DNA from: an uncultured Parabacteroides sp.
Lineage (GTDB): Bacteria; Bacteroidota; Bacteroidia; Bacteroidales; Tannerellaceae
Assembly (NCBI GenBank): GCA_944325345.1
Contig: CALUZV010000006.1
Coordinates: forward strand, 1 to 64,000
DNA length: 64,000 bases
Direction: 5' to 3'
Made by a program: the position numbers and the translations under genes. The first letter of the stretch is position 1. The number at the start of each line of letters is the position of its first letter. The notes under the pieces were generated by a model. It searched no databases. It worked only from the letters and a program-made list of their open reading frames with translations, and was not told where the DNA came from. Of the stretch, positions 7,536 through 16,594 are shown in pieces.

Positions 7536-9635
7536 GTGCTCGACTTAGACAAACGTTCCATCACCTATCTGCCCGGCGTAGGCCCGAAAAAAGCAGAAAT
7601 TTTGCAGAAGGAAGCCGGAATCGCTTCCTTCGAAGACCTCTTGTTCTATTTCCCGTACAAATACATCGACCGCAGCCGGTTTTATTCCGTTGCCGAGATT
7701 ACAGGTTCGATGCCTTATATTCAGCTGAAAGGTCGCATACTCTACTTCGACGAACTGGGCGAGGGGCGGACGCGGCGCTTGGTGGGCAAGTTTTCCGACG
7801 GGACGGGGACGATCGACCTCGTCTGGTTCAAAGGCTTGGCCTACGTGAAGGAGAAGGTGAAGCCCGGCGTGGATTATATCGTCTTCGGAAAGCCGACGGA
7901 GTTCGGGCATACGTTCAACATCGCCCATCCCGACATCGACCCCGTGGAGCAGGGTTCGCAAGTCGCCGCCGGCCTGACGCCGTTCTACAACACGACGGAG
8001 CGGATGAAGAAGGCGTTCCTCAATTCCCGCGCCATTCAGAACCTCCAATATACACTTCTGAGCAATCTGCAATGGCAATTGCCCGAAACGCTGCCCGAGA
8101 AGGTGCTCGCGAAAATCCGCATGATGCCCTTCGGCGAGGCGATGCGGAACATCCATTTTCCCGATTCGGCGGAGAAACTGCGGGCAGCTCAGGTGCGGCT
8201 GAAGTTCGACGAGTTGTTTTTCATCCAACTCCATACCCTGCGCGAGGCACAGCAGCGGCGGCGGAAGCTCCGGGGCATACCTTTTCCTCGCGTAGGCGAC
8301 TATTTCAATACCTTTTATAAAGATTACCTGCCCTTCGAATTGACCGGCGCGCAAAAACGGGTCATCAAGGAAATGCGGGCGGATATGGCGAGCGGGCGGC
8401 AGATGAACCGGCTGTTGCAGGGCGACGTGGGGAGCGGGAAGACGTTGGTCGGTCTCCTCCTGATGCTCCTGGCGCTCGACAACGGTTGCCAGGCTTGTAT
8501 GATGGCGCCGACGGAAATCTTGGCCCAGCAACACTATGCGACGGTGATGGGCTTTCTGAAGGATATGAAAGTGCGGGTAGCCTTGCTGACGGGCTCGACG
8601 CGGAAGTCGGAGCGGAACAAGCTGTTGCCGGCGATAGCTAATGGAGAAATCCAAATCGTCATCGGGACTCATGCGTTGATAGAAGACACGGTGATTTTCT
8701 CGTCGCTCGGCTTGGCCATCATCGACGAGCAACACCGTTTTGGCGTGGAGCAGCGTTCGCGCCTGTGGAAGAAAAACACGCGGACGGTGCCCCATGTCCT
8801 GGTGATGACGGCGACACCGATTCCCCGGACGCTCGCTATGACGCTTTACGGCGACCTCGACGTTTCGGTCATCGACGAGTTGCCGCCGGGACGGAAGCCC
8901 ATTATGACCCTGCACCGCTACGATAATAAGAAGGCGCAGCTCTATGACTTCCTCCGTTCGGAAATCCGGAAGGGGCGGCAGGTCTATGTCGTTTATCCCC
9001 TGATAGAAGGAAGCGAGAAACTCGACTACAAGAGCTTGGAGGAAGGCTTCGAGACCTTCAAGGAAGTCTTCCCGGAATATACCGTCTGCATGGTGCATGG
9101 CAAGATGAAAGCCTCGGAAAAAGATGCCGAGATGCAGAAGTTCGTCAGCGGCGAGGCGCAAATTCTGATGGCGACGACGGTCATCGAGGTGGGCGTGAAT
9201 GTCCCGAATGCCTCGGTGATGGTCATCGAGAGCGCGGAACGCTTCGGCCTCTCCCAGCTCCACCAGTTGCGCGGCAGGGTGGGACGCGGGGCGGAGCAGT
9301 CATATTGTGTCCTTGTCTCGTCCTACAAGCTGAGCAACGAGACCCGCAAGCGCCTCGAGATTATGGTGAAAAGCAACAACGGATTCGAAATCGCCGAGGC
9401 CGACCTGCGCCTGCGGGGTTATGGAGACCTCGAGGGGACGCGCCAGAGCGGGGAGGGCGTGGACCTGAAAATCGCGAACCTGGCGACCGACGGGCAAATC
9501 CTCCAGTATGCCCGCGACCTTGCCGGCGAAGTCTTGGACGAAGACCCGGAGTTATCTACCCAAACCTACCGGATATTGAACGAAAGGCTGAAGACGCTCT
9601 TCGCGCGGAAGGTGAATTGGGGGCTTATCAGCTGA
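7536..9635 (+). CDS. recG: ATP-dependent DNA helicase RecG
   Basis: The 699-residue helicase remodels stalled replication forks and Holliday junctions. It has the N-terminal wedge/OB domain (YIQLKGRILYFDELGEG), Walker A QGDVGSGKT, the DEQH box in IIDEQHRFGVEQRSRL, TATPIPRTLAMT, and the C-terminal RecG signature around LRLRGYGDLEGTRQSGE. The start is GTG at 7536, since no in-frame ATG lies nearby; this gives the expected N-terminus LDLDKRSITYLPGVGPKKA. It lies immediately after the 40-base repeat array. Confidence 0.95.
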   Translation: MLDLDKRSITYLPGVGPKKAEILQKEAGIASFEDLLFYFPYKYIDRSRFYSVAEITGSMPYIQLKGRILYFDELGEGRTRRLVGKFSDGTGTIDLVWFKGLAYVKEKVKPGVDYIVFGKPTEFGHTFNIAHPDIDPVEQGSQVAAGLTPFYNTTERMKKAFLNSRAIQNLQYTLLSNLQWQLPETLPEKVLAKIRMMPFGEAMRNIHFPDSAEKLRAAQVRLKFDELFFIQLHTLREAQQRRRKLRGIPFPRVGDYFNTFYKDYLPFELTGAQKRVIKEMRADMASGRQMNRLLQGDVGSGKTLVGLLLMLLALDNGCQACMMAPTEILAQQHYATVMGFLKDMKVRVALLTGSTRKSERNKLLPAIANGEIQIVIGTHALIEDTVIFSSLGLAIIDEQHRFGVEQRSRLWKKNTRTVPHVLVMTATPIPRTLAMTLYGDLDVSVIDELPPGRKPIMTLHRYDNKKAQLYDFLRSEIRKGRQVYVVYPLIEGSEKLDYKSLEEGFETFKEVFPEYTVCMVHGKMKASEKDAEMQKFVSGEAQILMATTVIEVGVNVPNASVMVIESAERFGLSQLHQLRGRVGRGAEQSYCVLVSSYKLSNETRKRLEIMVKSNNGFEIAEADLRLRGYGDLEGTRQSGEGVDLKIANLATDGQILQYARDLAGEVLDEDPELSTQTYRILNERLKTLFARKVNWGLIS

Positions 9636-9858
9636 ATATGTTGTAAAACATATTTTCGGACAAGGATTTGAATGATTGTACTTTAGACCCTTTATTTTGC
9701 GCTCCTCGGCTTTCGGTAGAGATAAAATTTCTTAATTCGTTTGTCCCTTTATACTGAATTTCCGAACTTTGACCGGCTTGAAGAAAAAGCAGTTACGTAA
9801 ACCCGCTGCATCTTCTCTCCACCTACTGATTAAAGAACGCTTGAATTATTTTGCCGAG

Positions 9859-11082
9859 ATGAGTATAAAAACAATCTTGTCGCTATGTTTGGGCATCGCC
9901 ATGTTCCCAGTAGCGAATGCCATTGAGCCTGAGAAAAAGCAATCCGCAGAGGAACTTGCGGCTCAGACGGAACTGATGGACAAACAAGTTTCCGAGTTAA
10001 TGGCCAACCGTGTTGGTTTCAAAAAGGATTTGGCTTCCGTGAAGTTGCTGGAAGCCGAGTATGAGCAGCTGCTCTCGACGGAGGAGCTGATGTACCCTGC
10101 AGCCGATTTGTACGGCTCGAATTGGGATACGCGCTGGGTCGATCCGTTCCGGGCAGACCGGGCGAACCGTCATTTCCCCGATTCGTGCGCCATCGACTGC
10201 TCGTCGTTTGTCTATCCGATAGCCATCGATTCCATGGCTCGCATCACGTCCAAATACGGACCGCGTCGCCGCCGGATGCACCGGGGCATCGACCTGAAAG
10301 TCTTGAAAGGCGATACCATCCGTGCCGCTTTCGATGGGAAAGTCCGCATCCGCAACTACGAGCGCCGGGGCTATGGCTATTATCTCGTCATCCGGCATCC
10401 GAACGGGTTGGAGACGGTTTACGGCCACTTGTCTAAGCAGTTGGTGAAGGTAAATGATATAGTCAAGGCAGGACAACCTATCGGCTTGGGTGGCAATACC
10501 GGGCGTTCGACCGGCTCTCATCTCCATTTTGAAACCCGCTTCTTGGGTCAGGCTATCAATCCGGCAGAAATCATCGACTTTGAAAATGGCGTTCCCCACC
10601 AAGATGTTTACGTCTTCCGCAACTTGAAAATCAACGGCAGAAAGAGCAATATCTATACTTCCTCGACGAACCAGATGGTTTACCACCGCGTGAAATCCGG
10701 CGATACGCTCGGCAAGATTGCCCGGATCTATGGGACAAGCGTCGGTGAATTATGCCGCCTGAATGGATTGAAGCCGACTTCCATCCTCCGTATCGGCCAG
10801 TCTATCCGTTGCTCGGCAGGTGTGGAACCCGCTTCCGCCAACAAATCTTCCAAGAAACAAGTCGCTAAAAAAGAAATCCGTGTAGAGGCATCGTCCGAAG
10901 CTGTTGCAACTCTCGACAATGATAAGCAAAGCAACGAACCGGTTTACCATCGCATCAAATCGGGCGATACGCTCGGTGCCCTTGCTGCTCGCTATGGAAC
11001 AACCGTGGCCAAGCTCTGCGAGTTGAATGGGATTACACGGACTACCGTGCTGCATATTGGGCAGGCGATACGATGCTCTTAA
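9859..11082 (+). CDS. M23 peptidase with two C-terminal LysM domains
   Basis: A 407-residue secreted peptidoglycan hydrolase or regulator of cell-wall hydrolysis. ATG 9859 begins a signal peptide (MSIKTILSLCLGIAMFPVANA); the frame is open further upstream but without a leader. The LytM/M23 domain carries the zinc motifs HRGIDLK and GSHLHFETR, so the enzyme looks catalytically complete. Two LysM domains follow (YHRVKSGDTLGKIARIYGTS and YHRIKSGDTLGALAARYGTT), which bind glycan chains and anchor the protein. It converges with the LytTR regulator gene across an inverted A/T-rich repeat. Confidence 0.92.
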   Translation: MSIKTILSLCLGIAMFPVANAIEPEKKQSAEELAAQTELMDKQVSELMANRVGFKKDLASVKLLEAEYEQLLSTEELMYPAADLYGSNWDTRWVDPFRADRANRHFPDSCAIDCSSFVYPIAIDSMARITSKYGPRRRRMHRGIDLKVLKGDTIRAAFDGKVRIRNYERRGYGYYLVIRHPNGLETVYGHLSKQLVKVNDIVKAGQPIGLGGNTGRSTGSHLHFETRFLGQAINPAEIIDFENGVPHQDVYVFRNLKINGRKSNIYTSSTNQMVYHRVKSGDTLGKIARIYGTSVGELCRLNGLKPTSILRIGQSIRCSAGVEPASANKSSKKQVAKKEIRVEASSEAVATLDNDKQSNEPVYHRIKSGDTLGALAARYGTTVAKLCELNGITRTTVLHIGQAIRCS

Positions 11083-11085
11083 AGA

Positions 11086-11151
11086 ATTATGAATTATGAA
11101 TTATGGAGTTATTCTTAGCACATAATTCATAATTCACAATTCATGATTTCC
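11086..11151. repeat. Inverted AATTATGAATTATG repeat between convergent genes
   Basis: AATTATGAATTATGAATTATG on the left is mirrored by CATAATTCATAATTCACAATTC on the right, so the gap can form one long A/T-rich hairpin. It lies exactly between two convergent genes and could act as a bidirectional terminator. Related sequence occurs at 20213-20237, 21274-21299 and 41044-41108. Confidence 0.75.
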
Positions 11152-11153
11152 TC

Positions 11154-11864
11154 TTACGGCATTTTCCCTTCCAAATACTTCTCAAATCCTTCCCGATACC
11201 CTTCCGTTACGCGGATAACCTCCTCTCCGATGTAAATACACAGATTCCGATCGACCGCCCGAATCTTATCCAAGGCCACGATATAAGAACGATGGACGCG
11301 CATGAAGCGATGAGGAGGCAACTGCGCCTCGACCGCCTTCATCGTCAGGTGTGTTACCAGCGGCCGCTTTTCTCCTTCCAGATAAATATTCACATAGTCT
11401 TTCATGCCGCAGACATAGAGGATGCGCAAGAAGTCGATTTGGCGTAACATGCTGTCTTGGCGGATAAACATACTCTCTGCCTCCGGCTCGGAGGTCGCCG
11501 GACGCTCGAACCATTGCTGTGCCTTCTCCACCGCCTTCTGAAACTTCTGGTAGCGGATAGGCTTCAACAGAAAGTCGATAGCATTCACCTCGTAACTATC
11601 AAAGGCATATTCTTTGAATGCGGTCGTAAAAATCACACGAGTCGCGGCAGGGACAGAGCGGGAGAGTTCCAGCCCATCCAACTCCGGCATCTGGATATCA
11701 AGGAAAAGCAAATCCACCGGCTCGCGGTCTAACGCATCCAACGCCTCTTGCGGGTCGGTGAAGGAAGCCGTGCACCGAATCCCCGGCGTGCGTTCTACAT
11801 AATTCTCCAGCATACGGACGGCCAGTGGTTCGTCATCGACGATGAAGCAGGTTAGGTCTCTCAT
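11154..11864 (-). CDS. LytTR-family response regulator
   Basis: A 236-residue two-component response regulator. The receiver domain has acidic residues Asp10/Asp11, the phospho-acceptor Asp56 in LLFLDIQMPELDG, and the conserved Lys in FLLKPIRYQKF. The C-terminal LytTR DNA-binding domain is marked by LYVCGMKDYVNIYLEGEKRP and FMRVHRSYIVALDKI. Such regulators are usually paired with a membrane LytS/5TMR-type histidine kinase, but none is adjacent. Instead, a toxin-antitoxin pair lies directly upstream, its toxin stop codon only three bases from this ATG, so the regulator is probably transcribed with it. Confidence 0.93.
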   Translation of the reverse strand: MRDLTCFIVDDEPLAVRMLENYVERTPGIRCTASFTDPQEALDALDREPVDLLFLDIQMPELDGLELSRSVPAATRVIFTTAFKEYAFDSYEVNAIDFLLKPIRYQKFQKAVEKAQQWFERPATSEPEAESMFIRQDSMLRQIDFLRILYVCGMKDYVNIYLEGEKRPLVTHLTMKAVEAQLPPHRFMRVHRSYIVALDKIRAVDRNLCIYIGEEVIRVTEGYREGFEKYLEGKMP

Positions 11865-11867
11865 TTT

Positions 11868-12209
11868 CTATTTAATTCCGTTTTTGCTTAATAGTCCTTC
11901 TAATTCCTTTCGACTGATACTTCCCCGTTCTGCTTTATCATAAATATATAAGAGGTCGATTTCTGTTTCCTCCACAGAGACTATGACCGTGAAGGTGATG
12001 ACTCTTGCGCCTCCTCTTTTCCCCTTGCTTTTGGAAGTAATACGCATTCGGTGTTTTCGCAGCCCGCCTCCTAAGTCATTGCCAGCAGTCGGATTGGTCC
12101 TTAGTTCATTAATAAATCTTTCATAGTCATCTACGAATGAAGCATAGCGCTTTTTTAGTCGCTTTGCTTCCCGTATGAATGTTGGTAATAGGTCAATGCG
12201 ATACTTCAT
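11868..12209 (-). CDS. RelE/ParE-superfamily toxin
   Basis: A 113-residue basic protein with the RelE/ParE layout: an N-terminal helical hairpin (REAKRLKKRYASFVDDYERF), then beta strands with basic residues (GGLRKHRMRITSKSKGKRGG) and a hydrophobic strand plus a Tyr-rich segment (EIDLLYIYDKAERGS). RelE-type proteins are ribosome-dependent mRNases and ParE-type proteins poison gyrase; I cannot tell which applies. It overlaps the upstream antitoxin gene by 17 bases. Low GC compared with neighbours fits horizontal acquisition. Confidence 0.82.
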   Translation of the reverse strand: MKYRIDLLPTFIREAKRLKKRYASFVDDYERFINELRTNPTAGNDLGGGLRKHRMRITSKSKGKRGGARVITFTVIVSVEETEIDLLYIYDKAERGSISRKELEGLLSKNGIK

Positions 12210-12444
12210 GTCTCAATTCTTCTAAAAAGTCATCTGCTGATATAGCTTTTAATTTCCCTTCACGCTTTAGTTTGAGCTCTTTCAGCCCCGCGTCTATCCC
12301 CGCCAATATTTCCTTTTTGCTAATATATTCTGCTTCATCTTCATGAATATCGTCCAGCAATTTACTTGATAACCATTTCCGATTATCAAGCGGTAATGTT
12401 TGGATAAGCTGCCATAGGCTATCCATAGAAATCATAGCATTCAT
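12193..12444 (-). CDS. Antitoxin partner of the RelE/ParE-type toxin
   Basis: An 83-residue acidic, helical protein (LIQTLPLDNRKWLSSKLLDD, later ISADDFLEELRHEVSH) encoded just before the toxin with a 17-base overlap, the usual antitoxin-first order. ATG 12444 is chosen because GGAGGAAAGAAT precedes it, an unusually good ribosome site for this phylum; an ATG 30 bases further out lacks one. Antitoxins of this type bind the toxin and usually repress their own promoter. A possible promoter with repeated operator-like sequence lies near 12601-12657. Confidence 0.72.
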   Translation of the reverse strand: MNAMISMDSLWQLIQTLPLDNRKWLSSKLLDDIHEDEAEYISKKEILAGIDAGLKELKLKREGKLKAISADDFLEELRHEVSH

Positions 12445-12499
12445 ATTCTTTCCTCCTATATTATTGTTGTGCAAAGTTACTCCTTCCCTTCGAAAGCTC

Positions 12500-12590
12500 C
12501 AAGAATTCCCTCAACATCTACGTCCTCGCGGCTGAACATCCGCGAGAACTTTCCTCAACATCTGCGAAGATGCGGCTGAACATCTATAAT
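12500..12590. repeat. Degenerate dyad repeats upstream of the antitoxin gene
   Basis: CTCAACATCT occurs twice, and each copy is followed by a CGGCTGAACATC phrase. CTCGCGG and CCGCGAG form a dyad, and ACATC/GATG a weaker one. This looks like a worn two-unit version of the dyad arrays elsewhere in the window. Confidence 0.5.
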
Positions 12591-12600
12591 AAGGTAGCCT

Positions 12601-12657
12601 TATGTCTGACTTTTTACGAAAATGGCCGTGTTTTATGTCTGACTTTTTACAAATGTA
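12601..12657 (-). promoter_or_regulatory. Possible leftward promoter with two operator-like direct repeats
   Basis: On the minus strand TACATTTG (12657-12650) matches the -7 consensus. Two near-identical copies of GTAAAAAGTCAGACATA follow, 33 bases (about three helical turns) apart. This would place a repeated protein-binding site just downstream of the antitoxin promoter, as expected for autorepression. No good -33 element is seen. Confidence 0.4.
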
Positions 12658-12799
12658 GGCGATATCGTGTCATAAGAAAGGCCCGCTTCCCAGAAACGAC
12701 CGTGCGGATTCCGGGAGGCAAACCCTATGTTTCGTCCCCGAAAACATACGGTTTCGTCCAAAGAAAACATAGTTCTGGAAAAAATTCCGAGTTTTTTCT

Positions 12800-12829
12800 T
12801 GCAGATTCATAAATCGTCCTTACCTTTGC
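12800..12829 (+). promoter_or_regulatory. Consensus Bacteroidetes promoter for the structured RNA
   Basis: CTTG (TTG at 12800-12802) is followed after 19 bases by TACCTTTG at 12822-12829, a near-perfect -33/-7 pair. The predicted start is about 12834-12836, at the edge of the structured region. Confidence 0.7.
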
Positions 12830-12834
12830 AACGA

Positions 12835-13107
12835 TTCCCGATGGGATAGCGTTCCCTGAGACGCGGAATCTTTTATTTATTGTAAGCATTTACGGATATT
12901 ATTCCCTGTATAAAAGTCTGGAAAATTTTTATCGAAACGGAATGATAGACAATGAATGCTTGCGCTCTGGAGAGTATTCTTCTTTTTAAGTTTAGAGTAA
13001 AAAGAACTATACGAGAATATAGAGCGCGAGCTGTTGTTTTATTATGTTTCGATGGGCTATTCCAGACGCCTTATACAGATAATAAAACATAGCTCGCGCT
13101 TTTTTTG
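12835..13107 (+). ncRNA. Structured RNA candidate, 6S-like rod with alternative terminator
   Basis: No plausible protein is encoded here. After a consensus promoter, a 5' hairpin (GATTCC 12834-12839 with GGAATC 12865-12870) is followed by a long rod. Its pairs are GTATAA 12908-12913 with 13071-13076, GTCTGGAA 12916-12923 with 13060-13067, ATCGAAAC 12931-12938 with 13046-13053, GCGCTCT 12962-12968 with 13021-13027, TATTCT 12975-12980 with 13014-13019, and a terminal TTCTTTTT/AAAAAGAA stem. A large internal bubble separates the third and fourth stems, as in 6S RNA. A competing fold pairs 13023-13045 with 13079-13100 and ends in seven Ts, an intrinsic terminator. A 5' leader of the next gene is the main alternative. 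Confidence 0.6.
13023..13106 (+). terminator. Intrinsic terminator with a 33-base loop
   Basis: AGCGCGAGCT (13023-13032) pairs perfectly with AGCTCGCGCT (13091-13100), and GTTTTATTAT with ATAATAAAAC just inside. A run of seven Ts follows. The left arm overlaps the rod structure of the RNA candidate, so the two folds exclude each other. Confidence 0.75.
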
Positions 13108-13213
13108 TGTCCGGTTCATAAACTAAGCGCGGGGCTGTGATAGCTCCGTAAATTGATTGTTGATAGACTTTGAGATTACTACATATTATTATTAAACAAT
13201 TAATTTATTAGTT

Positions 13214-16200
13214 ATGAACAAGAAAGTTTCTACGATTTTGACAGTCGGGCTGATGTTAGGAGGCTCGCTGCTGGCAAATTCAGCTTTTGCTCAGTCTGAG
13301 ACTATTAAGATGGATTTGGCAGAAGACTTGAAAGAGTACACTAGTGGAACTGTATTACTCCATCAAGGTGCTAATTATTTGGGAATTACAAAGAGTGGAG
13401 ATACTCGGGAGGTTTCTTCTGCAGTTGAAGGTGGTACTATTGCTTCAAGTAAGAAGAATAATTATTTATGGGAAGTCGTTGTGTTGCCGAAATCTGATAG
13501 CCGTACAGTAGAGCAATATCAGTTTATAAATGTAGCTACTGGTGATACTTTGGCTTTCGAGAAAAAGGGTGCAAATGCAGGAAAGCCTCGTTACACAAAA
13601 GGAACTGGAAACGCCAAAGTATGGGGTACAGATCCGGAAAATGCAGTTTTCACATTTACATTTGATAATAATAAGTATGAGGAAACTGATCATCTTCTTA
13701 AAACAGTCTCTGAAGAAGTAGAATTAGGTGGAGTTCCAAGTGCTGGTATATTAAACTTTAATGGTTTAACTTCTACTCTTGAGCTGATTTCCACTGGTGG
13801 TTCTCCTGTAAATTTGGCGGTGTTGAATGATACTCAGATTGTAGCCTGGGAATTGAACTCTTGGTATAATGGCAAGGGCTTCAACTTAGCAGCTAACGGC
13901 CAGAATGTTTTGGATAATCTCTTCGGTGGTGAAACTCGCATTTGGGCGTTTGATGTAACAGAAGATGATCCAGATCTTGTAACTGCTGCAGATGGTACTA
14001 AAGGTATTTCTGTTGGCAAAACAAGTAATGGTGAAGACCTGATAGTTCCGATTGGTACCTACTTCTTTACAGATCCTGTCTTCAATGGGAATTGGGGCGA
14101 AAGCGATTTCATGCCTAATGGTGATGCAGCAGGAAAAGCTGCCAATATTAATTGGTTGGCTTCTACTTTCATCGCATTGAGTTCTACAGAAACAAAAGAA
14201 GCTACAAACAACGACCGTGGCAATGGTGAAGGTTTCGTTCTGAGAACAGCTAAAGGTTCTGACTTTATCTTCCACTATAATACTTCAGAACCGGCAGGTG
14301 AAGACCTTTCTATTTGGAATGCTTGCTTCAAGGTAGAAGATAATCATGCTGCATCTAATGCATTCCCGTATTCTATTAGCTTATCTAAATTCTTCTACAA
14401 AGCCGGTGTTAATGATGCAAATACAAAAGCTCAGACAGAAAAGGCTAACGTATATCTTGGTGTTTCTGGATTCAATGGTACAGACTATCGTGTAGTATCA
14501 AGACGTACGGGTGATCCTGTTCACGCATTTGGTTTCAGCGATTCTTCTGTTGAAGATGGTCGTAGCTTGCTGAATGATACAAAGACTGCTGCTGTTTATA
14601 CTATTAAGTTCGTAGAAGGCACGAATGCCGATAAGAATTTGATGGATAAGTATCTGACAGTTGGTGCTAATGATAACATTAATGGCTGGCAGTATGAAGC
14701 AAAGGGCGAAGCTATTACTGAAACTTCATTCCCGGCATTCCAGTGGCTTATTACGGCTGCAACGAAGACTGCTGCTACTGATACTAAGTATGTAAACGTA
14801 ACATTCACGAACCGTGAAACAGGTACGATGTTTACAACTAAGCTGTTCAAGGAAAGCGGCGAAAATCGTTACTCTTTAGCTACTACTGGTATTCAGGAGA
14901 TTGTTCCGTACACGGTTAATACTACATCAGCTAATAGTTATGTAGTTGAAAAGCAAATACCATCAATTAAATTTGATGCAGATTTAATTGTCGAATTGGA
15001 AAAACTGGAAGAAGTAGATCCGTATGCAGGTTTCTTGAAAGTTGATGACAAGACTATCCGTACTTTGGCATTTGCTCGCGATAAGAACGACACATCTAAT
15101 AAGCTGTATGCAGTTGTTGAAGAAGATCCGAAGGATAGCGAACAGTATAGACTGAATGATCCGAACGAATTTGCAACAGATATTTCTGATGCTGACCAGT
15201 GGCAATTGGTTCGCAGTAAGAATCCAGTTAGTCAAACGCGTGTATTTGTTTATAATAACACGGCTACAGAATCTGTTGATGATGTTGCTAACGGTGATAA
15301 GATTTATGCCTATGCATACGCTTTGCGTCGTGTAGTTGATGGTACAGAAACAGATTATGTATTAAAGAATGCTGCAAGTAGTGGTGAGTTGGATCTGAAG
15401 GAAGTTACAAGCGATGATTTGAGCAAGAAAGATGGTTTGGAAAACTTCCAGAAGAATTTAACATCTAGTACAGATGCTGATTATACAGATATCAACTTCA
15501 TTATTAAAGAAAATGTTGATGGTTCAGTATCATTGTTGAAGAGAACAGATGTTGGTGGTTCTGCTACTGACACATACAAACCTTTCGGAAAAGTAGGTGC
15601 TAAGAAAGTGGTAGAAGCTAAGCGTACAAATGGTACTAGCAGCAACGATTATAAATATGAATATGAGTTCAATGCTGAAGAAGCTTATGTATCAGAAGAT
15701 GATGAGGCATTGGAAGTTAGAACATATTTGGATGCTCGTCCAATCGAAATCAGCTGGCCTGCTACTGAAGGTCATGTTACTTTGAAGAGCGCACGTGGTA
15801 ACTACATTACCATGAACGAAGATCGTGATGGTATCGTAGTTAATGAAAATGTTGCTGATACTTATTATCTGTATGTAACAGATGAAGAAGCTATCGTTCC
15901 TTCATTCTACGTAACAAGAGGTACAGGTGCTATTGACGGTGAACGTATGTATATGTTTAACCCGACAGACTCTGCAGCTTACTATGTAACTCAAGATGGT
16001 GATTACAGCCGTATCTATCAGTGGAACGAGGATAATACAAAGGTTATGTTCAAGTCTGGTATTATCAATGAAACCCGCGATACTTTGACACTCACTGTTA
16101 AGGGTGAAGCTGACAAGAAGGTCGCTATGGAAGCTGATGATAACGATAAGAACATCTGGGGTGGTTTGAACCGCTTCAAGTGGCAGATTATCGAAGCCGA

Positions 16201-16594
16201 AGATGCAGAAGGTTTGTATTACATCCGTCAGCCGAAAGCTACTAATAATGATGATGACGAAGCTATGAGCGGTACAGACAAGACCTATTTGGCAAATCTT
16301 AATGACCAGCTGACTTGGTCTGACAAGACAAATGCTCTCTTGTTCGAAATCGAAAACGCATCTGCTCCTACAGCTAACGAATCTGTAACTGCAACCGAAG
16401 TTAAGGTTATCGCAACCGACGGTGCAATCAACATCAAGAACGCCGCTGGCAAGAACGTAGTCATCTCTACAATCCTCGGCCAGATCGTTGCTAACGAAGT
16501 CCTCACTTCTGACAACGCTACAATCAGCGTACCGGCTGGTATCGCAATCGTAAGCGTAGATGGCGAGGAAGCAGTGAAAGTCAGCGTACGCTAA
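13214..16594 (+). CDS. Large secreted protein with DUF6383-like C-terminal domain
   Basis: A 1126-residue protein with a signal peptide (MNKKVSTILTVGLMLGGSLL, cleavage near AFAQ). The body is acidic, rich in Asn, Asp and Thr, with repeated beta-rich segments such as FTNRETGTMFTTKLF, NVDGSVSLLKRT and RGNYITMNEDRDG. The last 85 residues (VIATDGAINIKNAAGKNVVI and onward) form a compact beta domain that I recognise as DUF6383-like, reminiscent of C-terminal sorting or anchoring domains. A paralogue at 23492-26599 shares the leader, many body motifs and a nearly identical C-terminal domain. The two genes point at each other. Location is probably the cell surface or outside the cell; function is unknown. 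Confidence 0.85.
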   Translation: MNKKVSTILTVGLMLGGSLLANSAFAQSETIKMDLAEDLKEYTSGTVLLHQGANYLGITKSGDTREVSSAVEGGTIASSKKNNYLWEVVVLPKSDSRTVEQYQFINVATGDTLAFEKKGANAGKPRYTKGTGNAKVWGTDPENAVFTFTFDNNKYEETDHLLKTVSEEVELGGVPSAGILNFNGLTSTLELISTGGSPVNLAVLNDTQIVAWELNSWYNGKGFNLAANGQNVLDNLFGGETRIWAFDVTEDDPDLVTAADGTKGISVGKTSNGEDLIVPIGTYFFTDPVFNGNWGESDFMPNGDAAGKAANINWLASTFIALSSTETKEATNNDRGNGEGFVLRTAKGSDFIFHYNTSEPAGEDLSIWNACFKVEDNHAASNAFPYSISLSKFFYKAGVNDANTKAQTEKANVYLGVSGFNGTDYRVVSRRTGDPVHAFGFSDSSVEDGRSLLNDTKTAAVYTIKFVEGTNADKNLMDKYLTVGANDNINGWQYEAKGEAITETSFPAFQWLITAATKTAATDTKYVNVTFTNRETGTMFTTKLFKESGENRYSLATTGIQEIVPYTVNTTSANSYVVEKQIPSIKFDADLIVELEKLEEVDPYAGFLKVDDKTIRTLAFARDKNDTSNKLYAVVEEDPKDSEQYRLNDPNEFATDISDADQWQLVRSKNPVSQTRVFVYNNTATESVDDVANGDKIYAYAYALRRVVDGTETDYVLKNAASSGELDLKEVTSDDLSKKDGLENFQKNLTSSTDADYTDINFIIKENVDGSVSLLKRTDVGGSATDTYKPFGKVGAKKVVEAKRTNGTSSNDYKYEYEFNAEEAYVSEDDEALEVRTYLDARPIEISWPATEGHVTLKSARGNYITMNEDRDGIVVNENVADTYYLYVTDEEAIVPSFYVTRGTGAIDGERMYMFNPTDSAAYYVTQDGDYSRIYQWNEDNTKVMFKSGIINETRDTLTLTVKGEADKKVAMEADDNDKNIWGGLNRFKWQIIEAEDAEGLYYIRQPKATNNDDDEAMSGTDKTYLANLNDQLTWSDKTNALLFEIENASAPTANESVTATEVKVIATDGAINIKNAAGKNVVISTILGQIVANEVLTSDNATISVPAGIAIVSVDGEEAVKVSVR

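Noticed and set aside
7545..9263. 572-codon leftward frame opposite recG
   Set aside because: Antisense shadow of recG, with no recognisable motif.
12570..12812. 80-codon rightward frame upstream of the structured RNA
   Set aside because: It crosses direct repeats and a promoter region, has no ribosome site, and its composition is not protein-like.
12835..13107. RNase P RNA, tmRNA or SRP RNA
   Set aside because: None of the conserved core sequences of these RNAs is present; only the rod-with-bubble layout fits, and that only as a 6S-like candidate.
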